From: an uncultured Oscillibacter sp.
GTDB lineage: Bacteria; Bacillota; Clostridia; Oscillospirales; Oscillospiraceae
NCBI GenBank assembly: GCA_905200545.1
Contig: CAJKKQ010000014.1
Span: 1 to 64,000 of the forward strand
Length of the DNA stretch: 64,000 nt
Direction of reading: 5' to 3'
Shown here: positions 53,710-62,493 of the stretch, in pieces
How the letters are laid out: every line of letters starts with the position of its first letter
Position numbering within the stretch: position 1 is the stretch's first letter
Translations under genes and position numbers: made by a program
The notes under the pieces: generated by a model
What the model saw: the letters and a program-made list of their open reading frames with translations, nothing else
Databases searched by the model: none
Told to the model about the DNA's origin: nothing

Positions 53710-55242
53710 ATGAGCGCATCAAGAGAAAAGAAAAACCGGCAGGATCTCTCCGGTTCCGACTGGAGCAATCCCAAGACCGCCCGTGAGGCACAGCAGCGCA
53801 AGGAGGAAAAGCGTACCAACATCCTCTATGGCACCATTGGCGTGGTATTTTTGATCGTGGCGATCATCGCAGTGATCTGGAAATCCAACATCATTCCCAA
53901 GATGGCTACTGCCGCTACCATCAACGGTGAAAAATACACCGCCGCTGAGGTCAATTATTACTTCCAGAACTATTACACCAACTGGGTGAACCAGAACTAT
54001 TACTATCTCAGCTATATCGGTCTGGACACCACCGCCGATCTGCGGGATCAGACCTACAGCGACGACCAGTCCTGGTTCGACTTCTTCATGGAGCAGACCC
54101 TGGACTACATGACCAGCGTCCAGGCCCTCAATGACGCCGCCGCTGAGGAAGGCTTCACCTGGGACGATGAGATGCAGGCCGACTATGACAGCTCTCTGGA
54201 GGCTCTCAAGAGCACTGCTTCCAGCTATGGTTACACGGAAAAGCAGTACCTGGGCATGATCTACGGCAGCACCATGACCGAAAAGGTGTATCAGGAACAG
54301 CTCAAGCGTTCCCTCCTGGCCCAGTATTATTCTCAGGATCATCAGGACAACCTGACCTATACGGAAGACGAGCTCACCGCCGCTTATAACGAGGATCCCA
54401 ACGCTTACGATCAGGTATCTTACCAGTATGTCCGCATCAGCGGCGCTGCCGCCACTACGGACGAAGACGGCAACGAGATTGAGGTCACCGATGAGATGAC
54501 CGCCCAGGCCATGGCTGATGCCAAGGCTACCGCCGATCAGCTCTATGCCGACTGGCAGGCTGGCGGCGATCTGGAGCAGCTGGCGGATGACGCAGGACTT
54601 TCTGTCACCTCTGCCGAAGCCGGCACTTACAGTGACAGCGTTGTCATGAACTGGCTCTTTGACTCTGCCCGCCAGGCCGGCGATACCGCCGTGCTGGAGG
54701 ACACCGACGGCTCCGCCTACTATGTGGTGGGCTTCAACGAGCGGCTCCACGATTATCACCCCATCAATGTCCGCCACATTCTCATCCAGCCGGAGGATTC
54801 TGAGCTGAGCTCCGATGACGAGGGTTACGAGGCCGATGTGGAGGCCAAGGACGCCGAGGCCAAGCAGAAGGCCGAGGATCTGCTGGCTCAGTGGAAGGCC
54901 GGCGAGGCCACTGAGGACTCCTTTGCCGAACTGGCCAAGGAGAACTCTACGGACTCCAATGCCGCCCAGGGCGGTCTCTACGAGGATGTCACGCTCGGCA
55001 CCATGGTCTCCGAGTTTGAGGACTGGTGTTTCGATCCCGCCCGTCAGAGCGGCGACACCGGCATCGTGAAGACCACCTACGGCTACCACATCATGTACTT
55101 CGTGGGTACCGCTCCCGAGACCTACTGGGAGCTGCAGGTCACCAATGCTCTCAAGTCCGATGACATGGCCACTTGGAGCGAGGAGAAAGTTGAAGGCTAT
55201 ACCGCTGAGCAGAGCTCCTTCGGTATGCGGTTCGTTGGCTGA
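53710..55242 (+). CDS. Membrane-anchored parvulin-type peptidyl-prolyl isomerase (PrsA/SurA-like)
   Basis: 510 residues. A charged cytoplasmic start of about 38 residues, one membrane helix (39-58), then a SurA-N-like helical chaperone region with a tyrosine/asparagine-rich stretch. The parvulin domain begins near residue 353 (NVRHILIQPED) and runs to about 475 (GIVKTTYGYHIMYF). It lacks a lipobox, so it is held by the helix rather than a lipid. It should fold secreted proteins outside the membrane. It is monocistronic, ending at a strong terminator. Confidence 0.88.
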   Translation: MSASREKKNRQDLSGSDWSNPKTAREAQQRKEEKRTNILYGTIGVVFLIVAIIAVIWKSNIIPKMATAATINGEKYTAAEVNYYFQNYYTNWVNQNYYYLSYIGLDTTADLRDQTYSDDQSWFDFFMEQTLDYMTSVQALNDAAAEEGFTWDDEMQADYDSSLEALKSTASSYGYTEKQYLGMIYGSTMTEKVYQEQLKRSLLAQYYSQDHQDNLTYTEDELTAAYNEDPNAYDQVSYQYVRISGAAATTDEDGNEIEVTDEMTAQAMADAKATADQLYADWQAGGDLEQLADDAGLSVTSAEAGTYSDSVVMNWLFDSARQAGDTAVLEDTDGSAYYVVGFNERLHDYHPINVRHILIQPEDSELSSDDEGYEADVEAKDAEAKQKAEDLLAQWKAGEATEDSFAELAKENSTDSNAAQGGLYEDVTLGTMVSEFEDWCFDPARQSGDTGIVKTTYGYHIMYFVGTAPETYWELQVTNALKSDDMATWSEEKVEGYTAEQSSFGMRFVG

Positions 55243-55253
55243 TTGATTCAGGC

Positions 55254-55289
55254 AAAAGATGCCGGCTTTTTAAAGCCGGCATCTTTTTT
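55254..55289 (+). terminator. Terminator of the foldase gene
   Basis: A perfect 16-bp stem (55254-55269 with 55272-55287) with a T-run. Confidence 0.9.
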
Positions 55290-55332
55290 CCGGGGAAAAC
55301 TCCCCCAAACAGGAAAAGGAGACAAGCACGCT

Positions 55333-56070
55333 ATGGAAAATCAATTCCTCCGCAGTGAAATGCTCTGGGGGCCGGAGGCTCAGGCCCGCCTGGCGGCAAG
55401 CCACGTGATTCTCTTCGGTCTGGGGGGTGTGGGCAGCTATACGGCGGAGTGTCTGGCCCGGGCGGGTGTCGGTGAACTGACGCTGGTAGATCAGGATACC
55501 GTAAGCCTCACCAACCTGAACCGCCAGCTGGAAGCCCTCCACTCCACCTTGGAGCAGCCCAAGGTGCAGGCAGTGGCCCGGCGGCTGCTGGATATCAATC
55601 CCGCTCTGGTGCTCCATCCCATCCACGCCACCTACGACGCCGCCCATCGGGAGCAGTTTTTCCCGGAGGGCTGCCGGTATGACTACATTGCAGATGCCAT
55701 CGACCTGGTCTCCTGCAAGCTGGATCTGGCCCAGACCGCCCGTCGCCTGGGAATCCCCCTGGTGATGGCCCTGGGTACCGGCAACAAGCTGGATCCCTCC
55801 CTCCTGCGTCTGACAGACCTGTCCAAGACTTACGGATGCCCCCTGGCAAGGGTCATGCGCCGTGAACTTCGGCGGCTGGGGATGGAACATGTAAAAGTAG
55901 TATTCAGTCCTGAGGAAGCTGTGGAGGCGCAACAGCTGGAGGCCCCACCGCCGGGGCGCCGCAGTGTACCAGGCAGCACCCCCTGGGTTCCCGCCGCCGC
56001 CGGGCTGCTGCTGGGCAGTGCCATTGTGCGGGATCTCATTGTAGGAAAAGGAGGCGTCGTCCCATGCTGA
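55333..56070 (+). CDS. tcdA: tRNA threonylcarbamoyladenosine dehydratase
   Basis: 245 residues from the ATG at 55333, with AAGGAG upstream. The ThiF/E1-like fold shows LFGLGGVGSYTAECLARAGVG, VDQDTVSLTNLNRQ and IADAIDLVSCKLDL. TcdA (CsdL) uses ATP to cyclise t6A at position 37 of ANN-decoding tRNAs to ct6A. The conserved cysteine and LGTGNKLDP region are present. It overlaps the DUF554 gene by 7 bases. Confidence 0.92.
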   Translation: MENQFLRSEMLWGPEAQARLAASHVILFGLGGVGSYTAECLARAGVGELTLVDQDTVSLTNLNRQLEALHSTLEQPKVQAVARRLLDINPALVLHPIHATYDAAHREQFFPEGCRYDYIADAIDLVSCKLDLAQTARRLGIPLVMALGTGNKLDPSLLRLTDLSKTYGCPLARVMRRELRRLGMEHVKVVFSPEEAVEAQQLEAPPPGRRSVPGSTPWVPAAAGLLLGSAIVRDLIVGKGGVVPC

Positions 56071-56798
56071 CCGGCACCATTGTCAATGTACTGGCTATTT
56101 TAGTCGGTTCCGCCGTCGGGCTGCTTATCAAGTGGCTGGGTACCCGCTTCTCCACGCTCTTTGCCGGGGCTACCAATACAGGACTGCGCCTACAAACCAT
56201 CATCACCCAGGGTGCCGCCTTGTGCGTGATGTATCTGGGCATCAGCGGCTGTCTGGAAGGGGAACACTCCCTGATCTCGATCTTATCCATGGTGATGGGC
56301 TGTCTGATTGGAGAACTGCTGGATCTGAACGGACGGATGCAGACACTGGGCAACTGGGTACAGGAGCGTACAAAGCGGGTCTTTCACGAAGGCGGCACAG
56401 CTACCATTGCAGAGGGCTTTCTCACAGCCAGCCTTCTCTTCTGCGTGGGAGCCATGGCCATTGTGGGCGCTCTCAACGACGGCCTTACCGGCAATCACGA
56501 CATGCTTTTTGCCAAAGCCATGCTGGACGGGATCATCTCCATCGTCTTCGCCTCCTCTCTGGGGATCGGCGTGGCATTCTCCGCCGTGGCGGTGTTTCTC
56601 TATCAGGGCAGCATCTCCCTGCTGGCCGCCTTCCTGGCGCCGCTGCTGCAAAACGACACCGTCATCGGTGAGATGACCTGTGTGGGCTCCCTGCTGATCA
56701 TCGCCCTGTCCTTGAACATGCTGAATATCACCAAGATCAAGGTGATGAATATGGTTCCGGCGATTTTCTTCCCCATCCTCCTCTGCCAGTTCCTGTGA
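56064..56798 (+). CDS. DUF554 family membrane protein
   Basis: 244 residues with six or more membrane helices. GTIVNVLAILVGSAVGLLIK at the start, GAMAIVGALNDGLTGNHDMLFAKAMLDGI in the middle and LNMLNITKIKVMNMVPAIFFP at the end define DUF554 (YdfK-like). It may be a small transporter; the substrate is unknown. It is translationally coupled to tcdA. Confidence 0.92.
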   Translation: MLTGTIVNVLAILVGSAVGLLIKWLGTRFSTLFAGATNTGLRLQTIITQGAALCVMYLGISGCLEGEHSLISILSMVMGCLIGELLDLNGRMQTLGNWVQERTKRVFHEGGTATIAEGFLTASLLFCVGAMAIVGALNDGLTGNHDMLFAKAMLDGIISIVFASSLGIGVAFSAVAVFLYQGSISLLAAFLAPLLQNDTVIGEMTCVGSLLIIALSLNMLNITKIKVMNMVPAIFFPILLCQFL

Positions 56799-56811
56799 AG
56801 TCGTACATAGC

Positions 56812-56840
56812 AAAAGAGACGGCATAAGCCGTCTCTTTTT
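56812..56840. terminator. Bidirectional terminator after the DUF554 gene
   Basis: A 12-bp stem (56812-56823 with 56828-56839) flanked by A and T runs between convergent genes. Confidence 0.9.
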
Positions 56841-56848
56841 GATTGGGG

Positions 56849-57631
56849 TCAGATGCCGCTCAGGAGCCTGATCACCTCCTCTGTCGCCTGCTGCTCGTAT
56901 TCCTCCGGGCAGACGGCATCCGCTATATAGAATCCCTGTCCCCGAGCCATGAAGGCCATCACTGCTCCGAAGCCATTACTGGCGAACACTGGAACCAGCT
57001 GAGCGGTGTCCCCATTGGAGAGTGTGAGTTCCTCTGCCTGAATCTCTTCAAAATCTCCGTGGAACAGCACAAATTCTCCCGGCTCTCCGGAGTAATACTC
57101 CGTGTACAGATATGCTGTCACACCGATTCCAGCGTGCCATTCCCCCTCATATGTGTTGTGCACGCTGAGCCTGATCTCCGAGATCTGCCCCTCCTCCAGC
57201 TTGAAAGAAAGGTCAGTGGGGCCCTCCGGACCCGGCAGGTCGACACCCAGATACTCTGTTGCCTCGTCCCAACTGTCAAATTTATGGCTTCTCCTGCCTG
57301 CCGCAGCATCCTCCCGAATCTGCTGCGACAAGGATGCCAGAGGCGTGATCTCCACTTCAGCCGCCGCCTGGTACGCCTGGTCCGCCGATCCGTTCTGGAT
57401 GGATTTCAAGGTAGGATCCGCATCCCGGTAATCCTCCAGGTGCTCCACATCCAGAATCCGGATCTCCACACTGTGCAGCACTGCCGCCGCTGTCCCCGCC
57501 AGCAGCAGGCACAGGCAGGCCGCCACCGGCAGATACCGCCGCCACTTGGGCCGTTTCACCGGCTCCATGGCCTCCTCCAGCAAAGTCGGATCCACATACC
57601 GCAGCCCCTCATATAGATCCTGTCCGTTCAT
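56849..57631 (-). CDS. Putative anti-sigma factor, single-pass membrane protein
   Basis: 260 residues from the ATG at 57631, which overlaps the sigma gene stop (ATGA). A cytoplasmic part of about 32 residues (DLYEGLRYVDPTLLEEAMEP), one membrane helix (about 33-52) and an extracellular mixed alpha/beta domain of 200 residues. No DUF4179 match is obvious, so its sensor domain differs from that of the neighbouring module. Position and topology mark it as partner of the ECF factor just upstream. Confidence 0.65.
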   Translation of the reverse strand: MNGQDLYEGLRYVDPTLLEEAMEPVKRPKWRRYLPVAACLCLLLAGTAAAVLHSVEIRILDVEHLEDYRDADPTLKSIQNGSADQAYQAAAEVEITPLASLSQQIREDAAAGRRSHKFDSWDEATEYLGVDLPGPEGPTDLSFKLEEGQISEIRLSVHNTYEGEWHAGIGVTAYLYTEYYSGEPGEFVLFHGDFEEIQAEELTLSNGDTAQLVPVFASNGFGAVMAFMARGQGFYIADAVCPEEYEQQATEEVIRLLSGI

Positions 57632-58182
57632 TGCCAAAGTCCCTCCTTCTGCAAAAATTCCCTCAGCTTTTTCCTCGTCCGGTGCAGCGACATCTTGACC
57701 TTGCTCTCGCTGACGCCGCAGTTTTGGGCTACCTCCTTTACGCTCTCGGCGTACCAGTAGCGCCGCAGGAAGAACCGGCGGTTCTCCCCTCCCAGGCCCG
57801 CCAGGAAGCGGCCGAGGGCCTCCCCGATCTCCCGGGCATCCTGCTCCATCTCTCGCCGCTCATCGGGGATACACAGCTCCAGTTCCGCCGTCAGCGCCAC
57901 CAGCTCCCCACGGCGCTTTTGCGCTTTCTCCCGGCCCAGCATACTCAGGGCCTTGTTGCGGCAGATGGCAGTCAGATACGCGAAGAGATATACAGGCTCC
58001 TCCGGCGGGATGGCGTTCCATGCGGCGAGATATGTATCGCTGATGCACTCCTCAGCGTCCTCGGGACTCCCCAGCAGCCGCATGGCCAGTGCACGCAGCC
58101 GCCCGCCGTACTGTGCATCCAAAGCCGGTATTGCTTCCTGATCCCGCCGCTGAAACAGCGCCAGGATCTCCCGGTCTTCCAT
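57628..58182 (-). CDS. ECF-type RNA polymerase sigma factor
   Basis: 184 residues from the ATG at 58182, after GAGGGGAGGCGAG. Region 2 is LLGSPEDAEECISDTYLAAWNAIPPEEP, and region 4 with its helix-turn-helix is YAESVKEVAQNCGVSESKVKMSLHRTRKKLREFL. The linker between regions is long and charged. It is coupled by ATGA overlap to the membrane protein downstream and lies 107 bases after another sigma/anti-sigma pair. Confidence 0.92.
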   Translation of the reverse strand: MEDREILALFQRRDQEAIPALDAQYGGRLRALAMRLLGSPEDAEECISDTYLAAWNAIPPEEPVYLFAYLTAICRNKALSMLGREKAQKRRGELVALTAELELCIPDERREMEQDAREIGEALGRFLAGLGGENRRFFLRRYWYAESVKEVAQNCGVSESKVKMSLHRTRKKLREFLQKEGLWQ

Positions 58183-58244
58183 AGCCTCGCCTCCCCTCTC
58201 ACCCTCATAGACAGGATTTTTTCCCGTTTGGTCACAGGATACCA

Positions 58245-58282
58245 CAAAAAATCTCCCGGCGCTGTACACGCCGGGAGATTTC
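58245..58282 (-). terminator. Terminator between the two ECF modules
   Basis: A stem of 13 or more pairs (58247-58261 with about 58269-58283), followed on the minus strand by TTTTTTGTGG, 8 bases after the DUF4179-like gene. Confidence 0.85.
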
Positions 58283-58289
58283 CTGTTTT

Positions 58290-59318
58290 TCAGTTCAGCG
58301 GGATCTCCACGTCACCAAAGCGGAGGGCCGTGACTTTGCTCAGGTCCACGGGCACCCGCCAGTAATAAACGCTGCTCCACTGGGTACTGGCCTCGTCCCG
58401 GAAGCGGCTGGAGCCGCTGGACCAGTTCACCTGACTGCCGTCTTCCAGCACCAGGGCGCATTTCAGGGGGCTCCATTCCTGATCTTCCGCAAGCTGAACA
58501 TAAGTGATGTCCGTAGCAGAGATCTCCACATCCCGCAAGGTGACGGTTCGGATGTCTTGGGTCGACAAATCCATGGCGGGAGCCTGAAGTTCCTCCATGG
58601 TCAGCATGGTCCCCGCCTCCCCGGGCTCCAGGGAGAAGGGCAAGGTCCAGTGGCCCTCCGCCAGGACCACATCCTCGTCGCCGCTCGCGGTCATATCATT
58701 GCATACCAAGTCGTCCAGCAGCAGCGTGACCTGCCGGGGCTCATCCAGCAAGGAACTCTGCCCCGCAAGATCGATGGTATATTGAACCAGCATGGTCAGC
58801 GAGCCATCCTGGGATACACCGGCATAGGGGAATTCAAAACCGTATCCGCCGGGTGTGCCCACTTCATCCGGGTCCGGGTCCAGAGTCATGTCTATGCTGT
58901 CAAAGTGGTATCGAAAATTGGTGTTCTCCGTGTATTCCCCGTTGACCTTCACCAGCAGCCACACGGTGCTGTTTCCAATGGTGGCGGAATCCACCGTCAC
59001 CGTCACACCGTTTTGCGTATCGCTGACGCCTACCGGCTGGGTCAGCCGGTCAATGAGGGCCAGCTGTTCTTCGTCCATAGTGGATCCGGTGGTCTCCTCC
59101 CACTCCTGGGCAAACCAGCCCCGCAGGGTTCCCGGTGCCCCCACGGCCGCCACCGCCGTTCCGGCCAGCACTGCCAGTACCGCGGCGGCCATGAGAATTT
59201 TCCTGGGAAATCTTTTTCCTGCGGGCTTGCGTTCCATCTCGCTCATCTTTCGTACCTCCTCCTGTAAACGGCTGGAGGAGCGCACCTCATCAAACATCTC
59301 CCGATACTGCTGTTCCAT
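58290..59318 (-). CDS. DUF4179-type membrane protein, putative anti-sigma factor
   Basis: 342 residues. A cytoplasmic N-terminus of about 38 residues (MFDEVRSSSRLQEEVRKM), a membrane helix (about 40-60), then an extracellular DUF4179-like domain (LTQPVGVSDTQNGVTVTVDSATIGNSTVWLL onward) and a second beta domain. It starts 3 bases after the ECF gene at 59322-59789, so it should be that factor's membrane-bound inhibitor and signal sensor. It resembles the protein at 25243-26244 in layout. Confidence 0.75.
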   Translation of the reverse strand: MEQQYREMFDEVRSSSRLQEEVRKMSEMERKPAGKRFPRKILMAAAVLAVLAGTAVAAVGAPGTLRGWFAQEWEETTGSTMDEEQLALIDRLTQPVGVSDTQNGVTVTVDSATIGNSTVWLLVKVNGEYTENTNFRYHFDSIDMTLDPDPDEVGTPGGYGFEFPYAGVSQDGSLTMLVQYTIDLAGQSSLLDEPRQVTLLLDDLVCNDMTASGDEDVVLAEGHWTLPFSLEPGEAGTMLTMEELQAPAMDLSTQDIRTVTLRDVEISATDITYVQLAEDQEWSPLKCALVLEDGSQVNWSSGSSRFRDEASTQWSSVYYWRVPVDLSKVTALRFGDVEIPLN

Positions 59319-59321
59319 GGT

Positions 59322-59789
59322 TCATTCCTCCAATTCCTGTTTCAACTTTGCCCGGGCGCGGGCCAGACGGGTCTGGACGGTAGATGGGTTCAGACGCAGC
59401 AGTTCCCCTACTTCCGTCACCGAATAGCCCTCGTAATAATAGAGATACAGCGGCAGGCGGTACTTGGCAGGCAGCCCCATCACCGCCTGATAGAGCCCTG
59501 ACCGCTCCGGCGTGGAAAAGGACGGCTCCGGACAGGACACCAGGGGGATCGTGCGCCTGTGCCAGGCGCTGCGGGCGTGATCCCGGCAGAGATTCAGCGT
59601 CACCCTCACCAGCCAGTAGCGCAGGTGGGCATCGCTGCCAAATGCCCCCTCCTCCCGCCATAGCCGGAGCATCACCTCCTGGGCGATATCCTCCGCGTCT
59701 TGGGGATGGCGGAAGTAGTTGAGGGCAATCCGGTACACCATATCCAGATACTGTTCCGCAGCGCGGTCAAATTCCTGCTTTGTCAGCAT
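59322..59789 (-). CDS. ECF-type RNA polymerase sigma factor
   Basis: 155 residues. Region 2 is FRHPQDAEDIAQEVMLRLWREEGAF; region 4 is YSVTEVGELLRLNPSTVQTRLARARAKLKQEL. The YLYYYEGYS turn before region 4 is like that of the factor at 24771-25259 (DLYYYEGYS), suggesting the two are close paralogues, both with DUF4179 partners. The stop lies 3 bases before the partner's ATG. Confidence 0.93.
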   Translation of the reverse strand: MLTKQEFDRAAEQYLDMVYRIALNYFRHPQDAEDIAQEVMLRLWREEGAFGSDAHLRYWLVRVTLNLCRDHARSAWHRRTIPLVSCPEPSFSTPERSGLYQAVMGLPAKYRLPLYLYYYEGYSVTEVGELLRLNPSTVQTRLARARAKLKQELEE

Positions 59790-59867
59790 GGGCCTCTCTC
59801 CTTGAAAAGCTTTTCACCTGTAATACGGAGGACATGGGCGGAATATCTCATAAGCAGTGTGTGCAGG

Positions 59868-59904
59868 CAAAAAAAATTCCCTGCCCAAAGGACAGGGAAT
59901 TTTT
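59868..59904 (-). terminator. Terminator of the rplJ-rplL operon
   Basis: A stem of about 14 pairs (59873-59886 with 59890-59904), followed on the minus strand by TTTTTTTTGCC. Confidence 0.88.
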
Positions 59905-59926
59905 CTATGTGGCTTTGAGAGCAAAA

Positions 59927-60298
59927 TTACTTCAGCTCGACCTTGCCGCCGGCCTCTTCGATCTGCTTCTTCAGAGCCTCGGCGTCGTCCTTGGACACGC
60001 CCTCCTTCAGGGTCTTGGGAGCGCCCTCGACAGTGGCCTTGGCCTCGGCCAGGCCCTGGCCGGTGATCTCGCGGACAACCTTGATGACCTTGATCTTGGC
60101 AGCGGCGTCGAAGCCGGTCAGGACCACGTCGAAATCAGTCTTCTCCTCAGCAGCGGGAGCAGCAGCGCCGGCAGCGGGAGCAGCCATAGCGGCGGCGGAC
60201 ACGCCGAACTCTTCCTCCAGAGCGTGAACCAGCTCGCTGAGCTCCAGAACGGTCAGGCCCTTGATCTCTTCGATCATAGCAGTAACTTTCTCAGACAT
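59927..60298 (-). CDS. rplL: 50S ribosomal protein L7/L12
   Basis: 123 residues. The N-terminal dimerisation helix ([26 protein letters not shown]), an Ala/Pro hinge (about residues 36-52) and the C-terminal factor-binding domain ([40 protein letters not shown]) are all present. It forms the ribosomal stalk with L10. It lies 43 bases after rplJ and ends at a strong terminator. Confidence 0.98.
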   Translation of the reverse strand: MSEKVTAMIEEIKGLTVLELSELVHALEEEFGVSAAAMAAPAAGAAAPAAEEKTDFDVVLTGFDAAAKIKVIKVVREITGQGLAEAKATVEGAPKTLKEGVSKDDAEALKKQIEEAGGKVELK

Positions 60299-60341
60299 TG
60301 TAGTAGCCTCCTAATTGTAAAATAAAATGTGTGGCCGCAAA

Positions 60342-60902
60342 TTATTCAGCGGCGGGAGCAGCCTCGGCTGCGGGAGCCTCCTCGGCGGGAGCGGCATCCT
60401 CGGCGGGAGCGCCGTTCTTCTCGGCGATCTGCTTGAGGACGACAGCCAGGCCGGTAATGGGGGCCAGCATGGTACCCAGGAACTGGGCCTGCAGGACGGG
60501 CAGTGCGGGGATGGAAGCCAGGGACTGGATGGTCTCCAGGGAGACGGGCTTACCGTCCATGAAGCCGCCCTTGATCTCGAACTTGCCGTCCAGCTTCTTG
60601 GCGTAATTGGCCATGACACGGGCGGGAGCCACGGGATCCTCGCACAGAGCCAGGGACGTGGTACCGTTGAGCAGACCGTCCAGCTCGCTGAGGCCGGTGT
60701 TGTTGAAAGCAAAGCGGAGCAGGGTGTTCTTCACCACAGCGTAATCCACATTGCTCTCCCGGCACTCCTTACGCAGCGCGGTGTCTTCTGCAACGGTGAT
60801 GCCCTTGTAGTCGACAATCACGCCCGCGGTAGCCTTCTGGATCTTCTCGGTCAGCTCGGCCACGATGGCCTGCTTCTCGGCTAAGACCTTTGCGTTAGGC
60901 AT
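60342..60902 (-). CDS. rplJ: 50S ribosomal protein L10
   Basis: 186 residues from the ATG at 60902, with GGAGGTGAACACAAG upstream. PNAKVLAEKQAIVAELTEKIQKATAGVIVDYKGITV is typical. The C-terminal 25 residues are an Ala/Glu/Pro-rich tail that docks L7/L12 dimers. L10 normally represses its own operon by binding the leader RNA just upstream. Confidence 0.97.
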   Translation of the reverse strand: MPNAKVLAEKQAIVAELTEKIQKATAGVIVDYKGITVAEDTALRKECRESNVDYAVVKNTLLRFAFNNTGLSELDGLLNGTTSLALCEDPVAPARVMANYAKKLDGKFEIKGGFMDGKPVSLETIQSLASIPALPVLQAQFLGTMLAPITGLAVVLKQIAEKNGAPAEDAAPAEEAPAAEAAPAAE

Positions 60903-60938
60903 TCTTGTGTTCACCTCCAGAGAAATTGTAGGTGCGTT

Positions 60939-61051
60939 CAAAAAAAGGAACCGTCCTTGTGCGTAAAGACACACAAGGACGGATAGCAAATCATCATTTG
61001 CCGCCCTCGGCAGGACTTACGGGGAAACCCACCTGCTGTCTTTGGAACGCA
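60939..61051 (-). promoter_or_regulatory. L10 leader RNA with attenuator hairpin
   Basis: The minus-strand leader between the promoter and rplJ has an 11-bp stem (60951-60961 with 60972-60982) followed by TTCCTTTTTTT, i.e. an intrinsic terminator. Upstream, the segment CAGGTGGGTTTCCCCGTAAG (about 61013-61033) fits the L10-binding fold. This is the expected place for L10 autoregulation by premature termination. Confidence 0.72.
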
Positions 61052-61057
61052 TCTGGT

Positions 61058-61086
61058 ATTATATTCAAGTATTGCACAAATGTCAA
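61058..61086 (-). promoter_or_regulatory. Promoter of rplJ-rplL
   Basis: Minus strand -35 TTGACA (61081-61086), 17-base spacer, -10 TATAAT (61058-61063): a perfect consensus promoter. Confidence 0.92.
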
Positions 61087-61161
61087 TACCCAAATATCGA
61101 TTTTTCGCGGATTATCCGCTATCAGCGGAACTCCGCAGGCGGGGAAATCCCTCGCCGGAGA

Positions 61162-61854
61162 TCACACCAACTTGGCGGTGTTCATCTTGACGCCGGGGCC
61201 CATGGTGGAAGCGGCCACGCAGCTTCTGATATACTGGCCCTTGGCAGCGGCGGGCTTGGCCTTGACGATGGCGCCCATGAGAGCGTTGTAGTTCTCGGTG
61301 AGCTTCTCGGGGCCAAAGGAGACCTTGCCGATGGGGCAGTGGATGATGTTGGTCTTGTCCAGACGATACTCGATCTTACCGGCCTTGACTTCCTTGACGG
61401 CCTTGGCCACGTCGGGGGTCACGGTACCGGCCTTGGGAGAGGGCATCAAGCCCTTGGGGCCCAGAACCTTACCGAGACGGCCAACCACACCCATCATATC
61501 GGGGCTGGCAACCACCACGTCAAAGTCAAACCAGTTTTCCTTCTGGATCTTCTCCATCATATCGGTATCGCCCACGTAGTCGGCACCAGCCTCACGGGCA
61601 GCGTCGGCCTTGTCGCCCTTGGCGAACACCAGCACGCGGACAGTCTTGCCGGTGCCGTGGGGCAGCACGATGGCACCGCGGACCTGCTGGTCAGCGTGCC
61701 GGGAGTCAACGCCCAGCTTCACATGCAGCTCGACGGTCTCGTCGAACTTGGCGCTGGCGGTCTTGCAGATGAGAGCCATGCCGTCGGCAGCCTCGTACAA
61801 GGTGTTCTTGTCGATCTGCTTGGCACTTTCCTGATATTTCTTGCCTCTAAACAA
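61162..61854 (-). CDS. rplA: 50S ribosomal protein L1
   Basis: 230 residues, read from the TTG at 61854, which has GAGGAGGAAGTAACA upstream and no ATG near. [44 protein letters not shown] and [26 protein letters not shown] are L1 signatures. L1 binds 23S rRNA at the E-site stalk. It follows rplK by 87 bases; a GC-rich region but no clear terminator separates it from the rplJ promoter. Confidence 0.97.
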   Translation of the reverse strand: MFRGKKYQESAKQIDKNTLYEAADGMALICKTASAKFDETVELHVKLGVDSRHADQQVRGAIVLPHGTGKTVRVLVFAKGDKADAAREAGADYVGDTDMMEKIQKENWFDFDVVVASPDMMGVVGRLGKVLGPKGLMPSPKAGTVTPDVAKAVKEVKAGKIEYRLDKTNIIHCPIGKVSFGPEKLTENYNALMGAIVKAKPAAAKGQYIRSCVAASTMGPGVKMNTAKLV

Positions 61855-61941
61855 TGTTACTTCCTCCTCATAGTGGTTCTTCGGAATCGATCCTCCCACT
61901 GTATGGAGCGGCGGTCAACGCCGCTCGGCTGTTGTAAACGG

Positions 61942-62367
61942 TCAGTCGCCCACGACGACGCCCATGGAACGGGCGGTGCCGGCGATCATGCTCATAGCGG
62001 ATTCCAGGCTGGCAGCGTTGAGGTCCTTCATCTTGATCTCAGCGATCTTCTGGATGGAGGCCTTGGAAATGGTAGCCACCTTGGTCTTGTTGGGGACACC
62101 GGAGCCGGACTCGATGTTGCACTCCTTCTTGATCAGGACGGCCGCGGGGGGCGTCTTGGTGATGAAGGAGAAGGAACGGTCGGCATACACGGTGATGACA
62201 ACAGGGATGATCATGCCCATGTCGTTCTTGGTGCGCTCGTTGAACTCCTTGGTGAAGGCGGCGATGTTGACGCCGTGCTGGCCCAGGGCGGGACCAACGG
62301 GGGGTGCGGGAGTTGCCTTGCCTGCGGGGATCTGCAGCTTCACATAACCAGTAATCTTCTGTGCCAC
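61942..62367 (-). CDS. rplK: 50S ribosomal protein L11
   Basis: 141 residues, read from the GTG at 62367 behind [46 protein letters not shown] and [14 protein letters not shown] are the L11 marks. It sits at the GTPase-associated centre with L10-L12. It follows nusG by 126 bases, a gap with a GC-rich hairpin but no gene. Confidence 0.98.
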   Translation of the reverse strand: MAQKITGYVKLQIPAGKATPAPPVGPALGQHGVNIAAFTKEFNERTKNDMGMIIPVVITVYADRSFSFITKTPPAAVLIKKECNIESGSGVPNKTKVATISKASIQKIAEIKMKDLNAASLESAMSMIAGTARSMGVVVGD

Positions 62368-62493
62368 TTCAGTAGCACCTCCTAAATCTATAAATGTGGT
62401 GGCGGCCAGCGGCCGTCTTTGGCGGGACTTCGTCCCTCCCACTTGCGCCGGAAACGCCCGGTGCGGCGGCGCCCCAAGGGGCGCGGGTTTCTC

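Noticed and set aside
61090..61161. Terminator between rplA and the rplJ promoter
   Set aside because: Short GC-rich inverted repeats are present but none has a U-tract; readthrough into the rplJ leader is possible.
62368..62493. Terminator between nusG and rplK
   Set aside because: A GCGCCCC/GGGGCGC hairpin exists without a U-tract, and the gene order nusG-rplK is normally cotranscribed.
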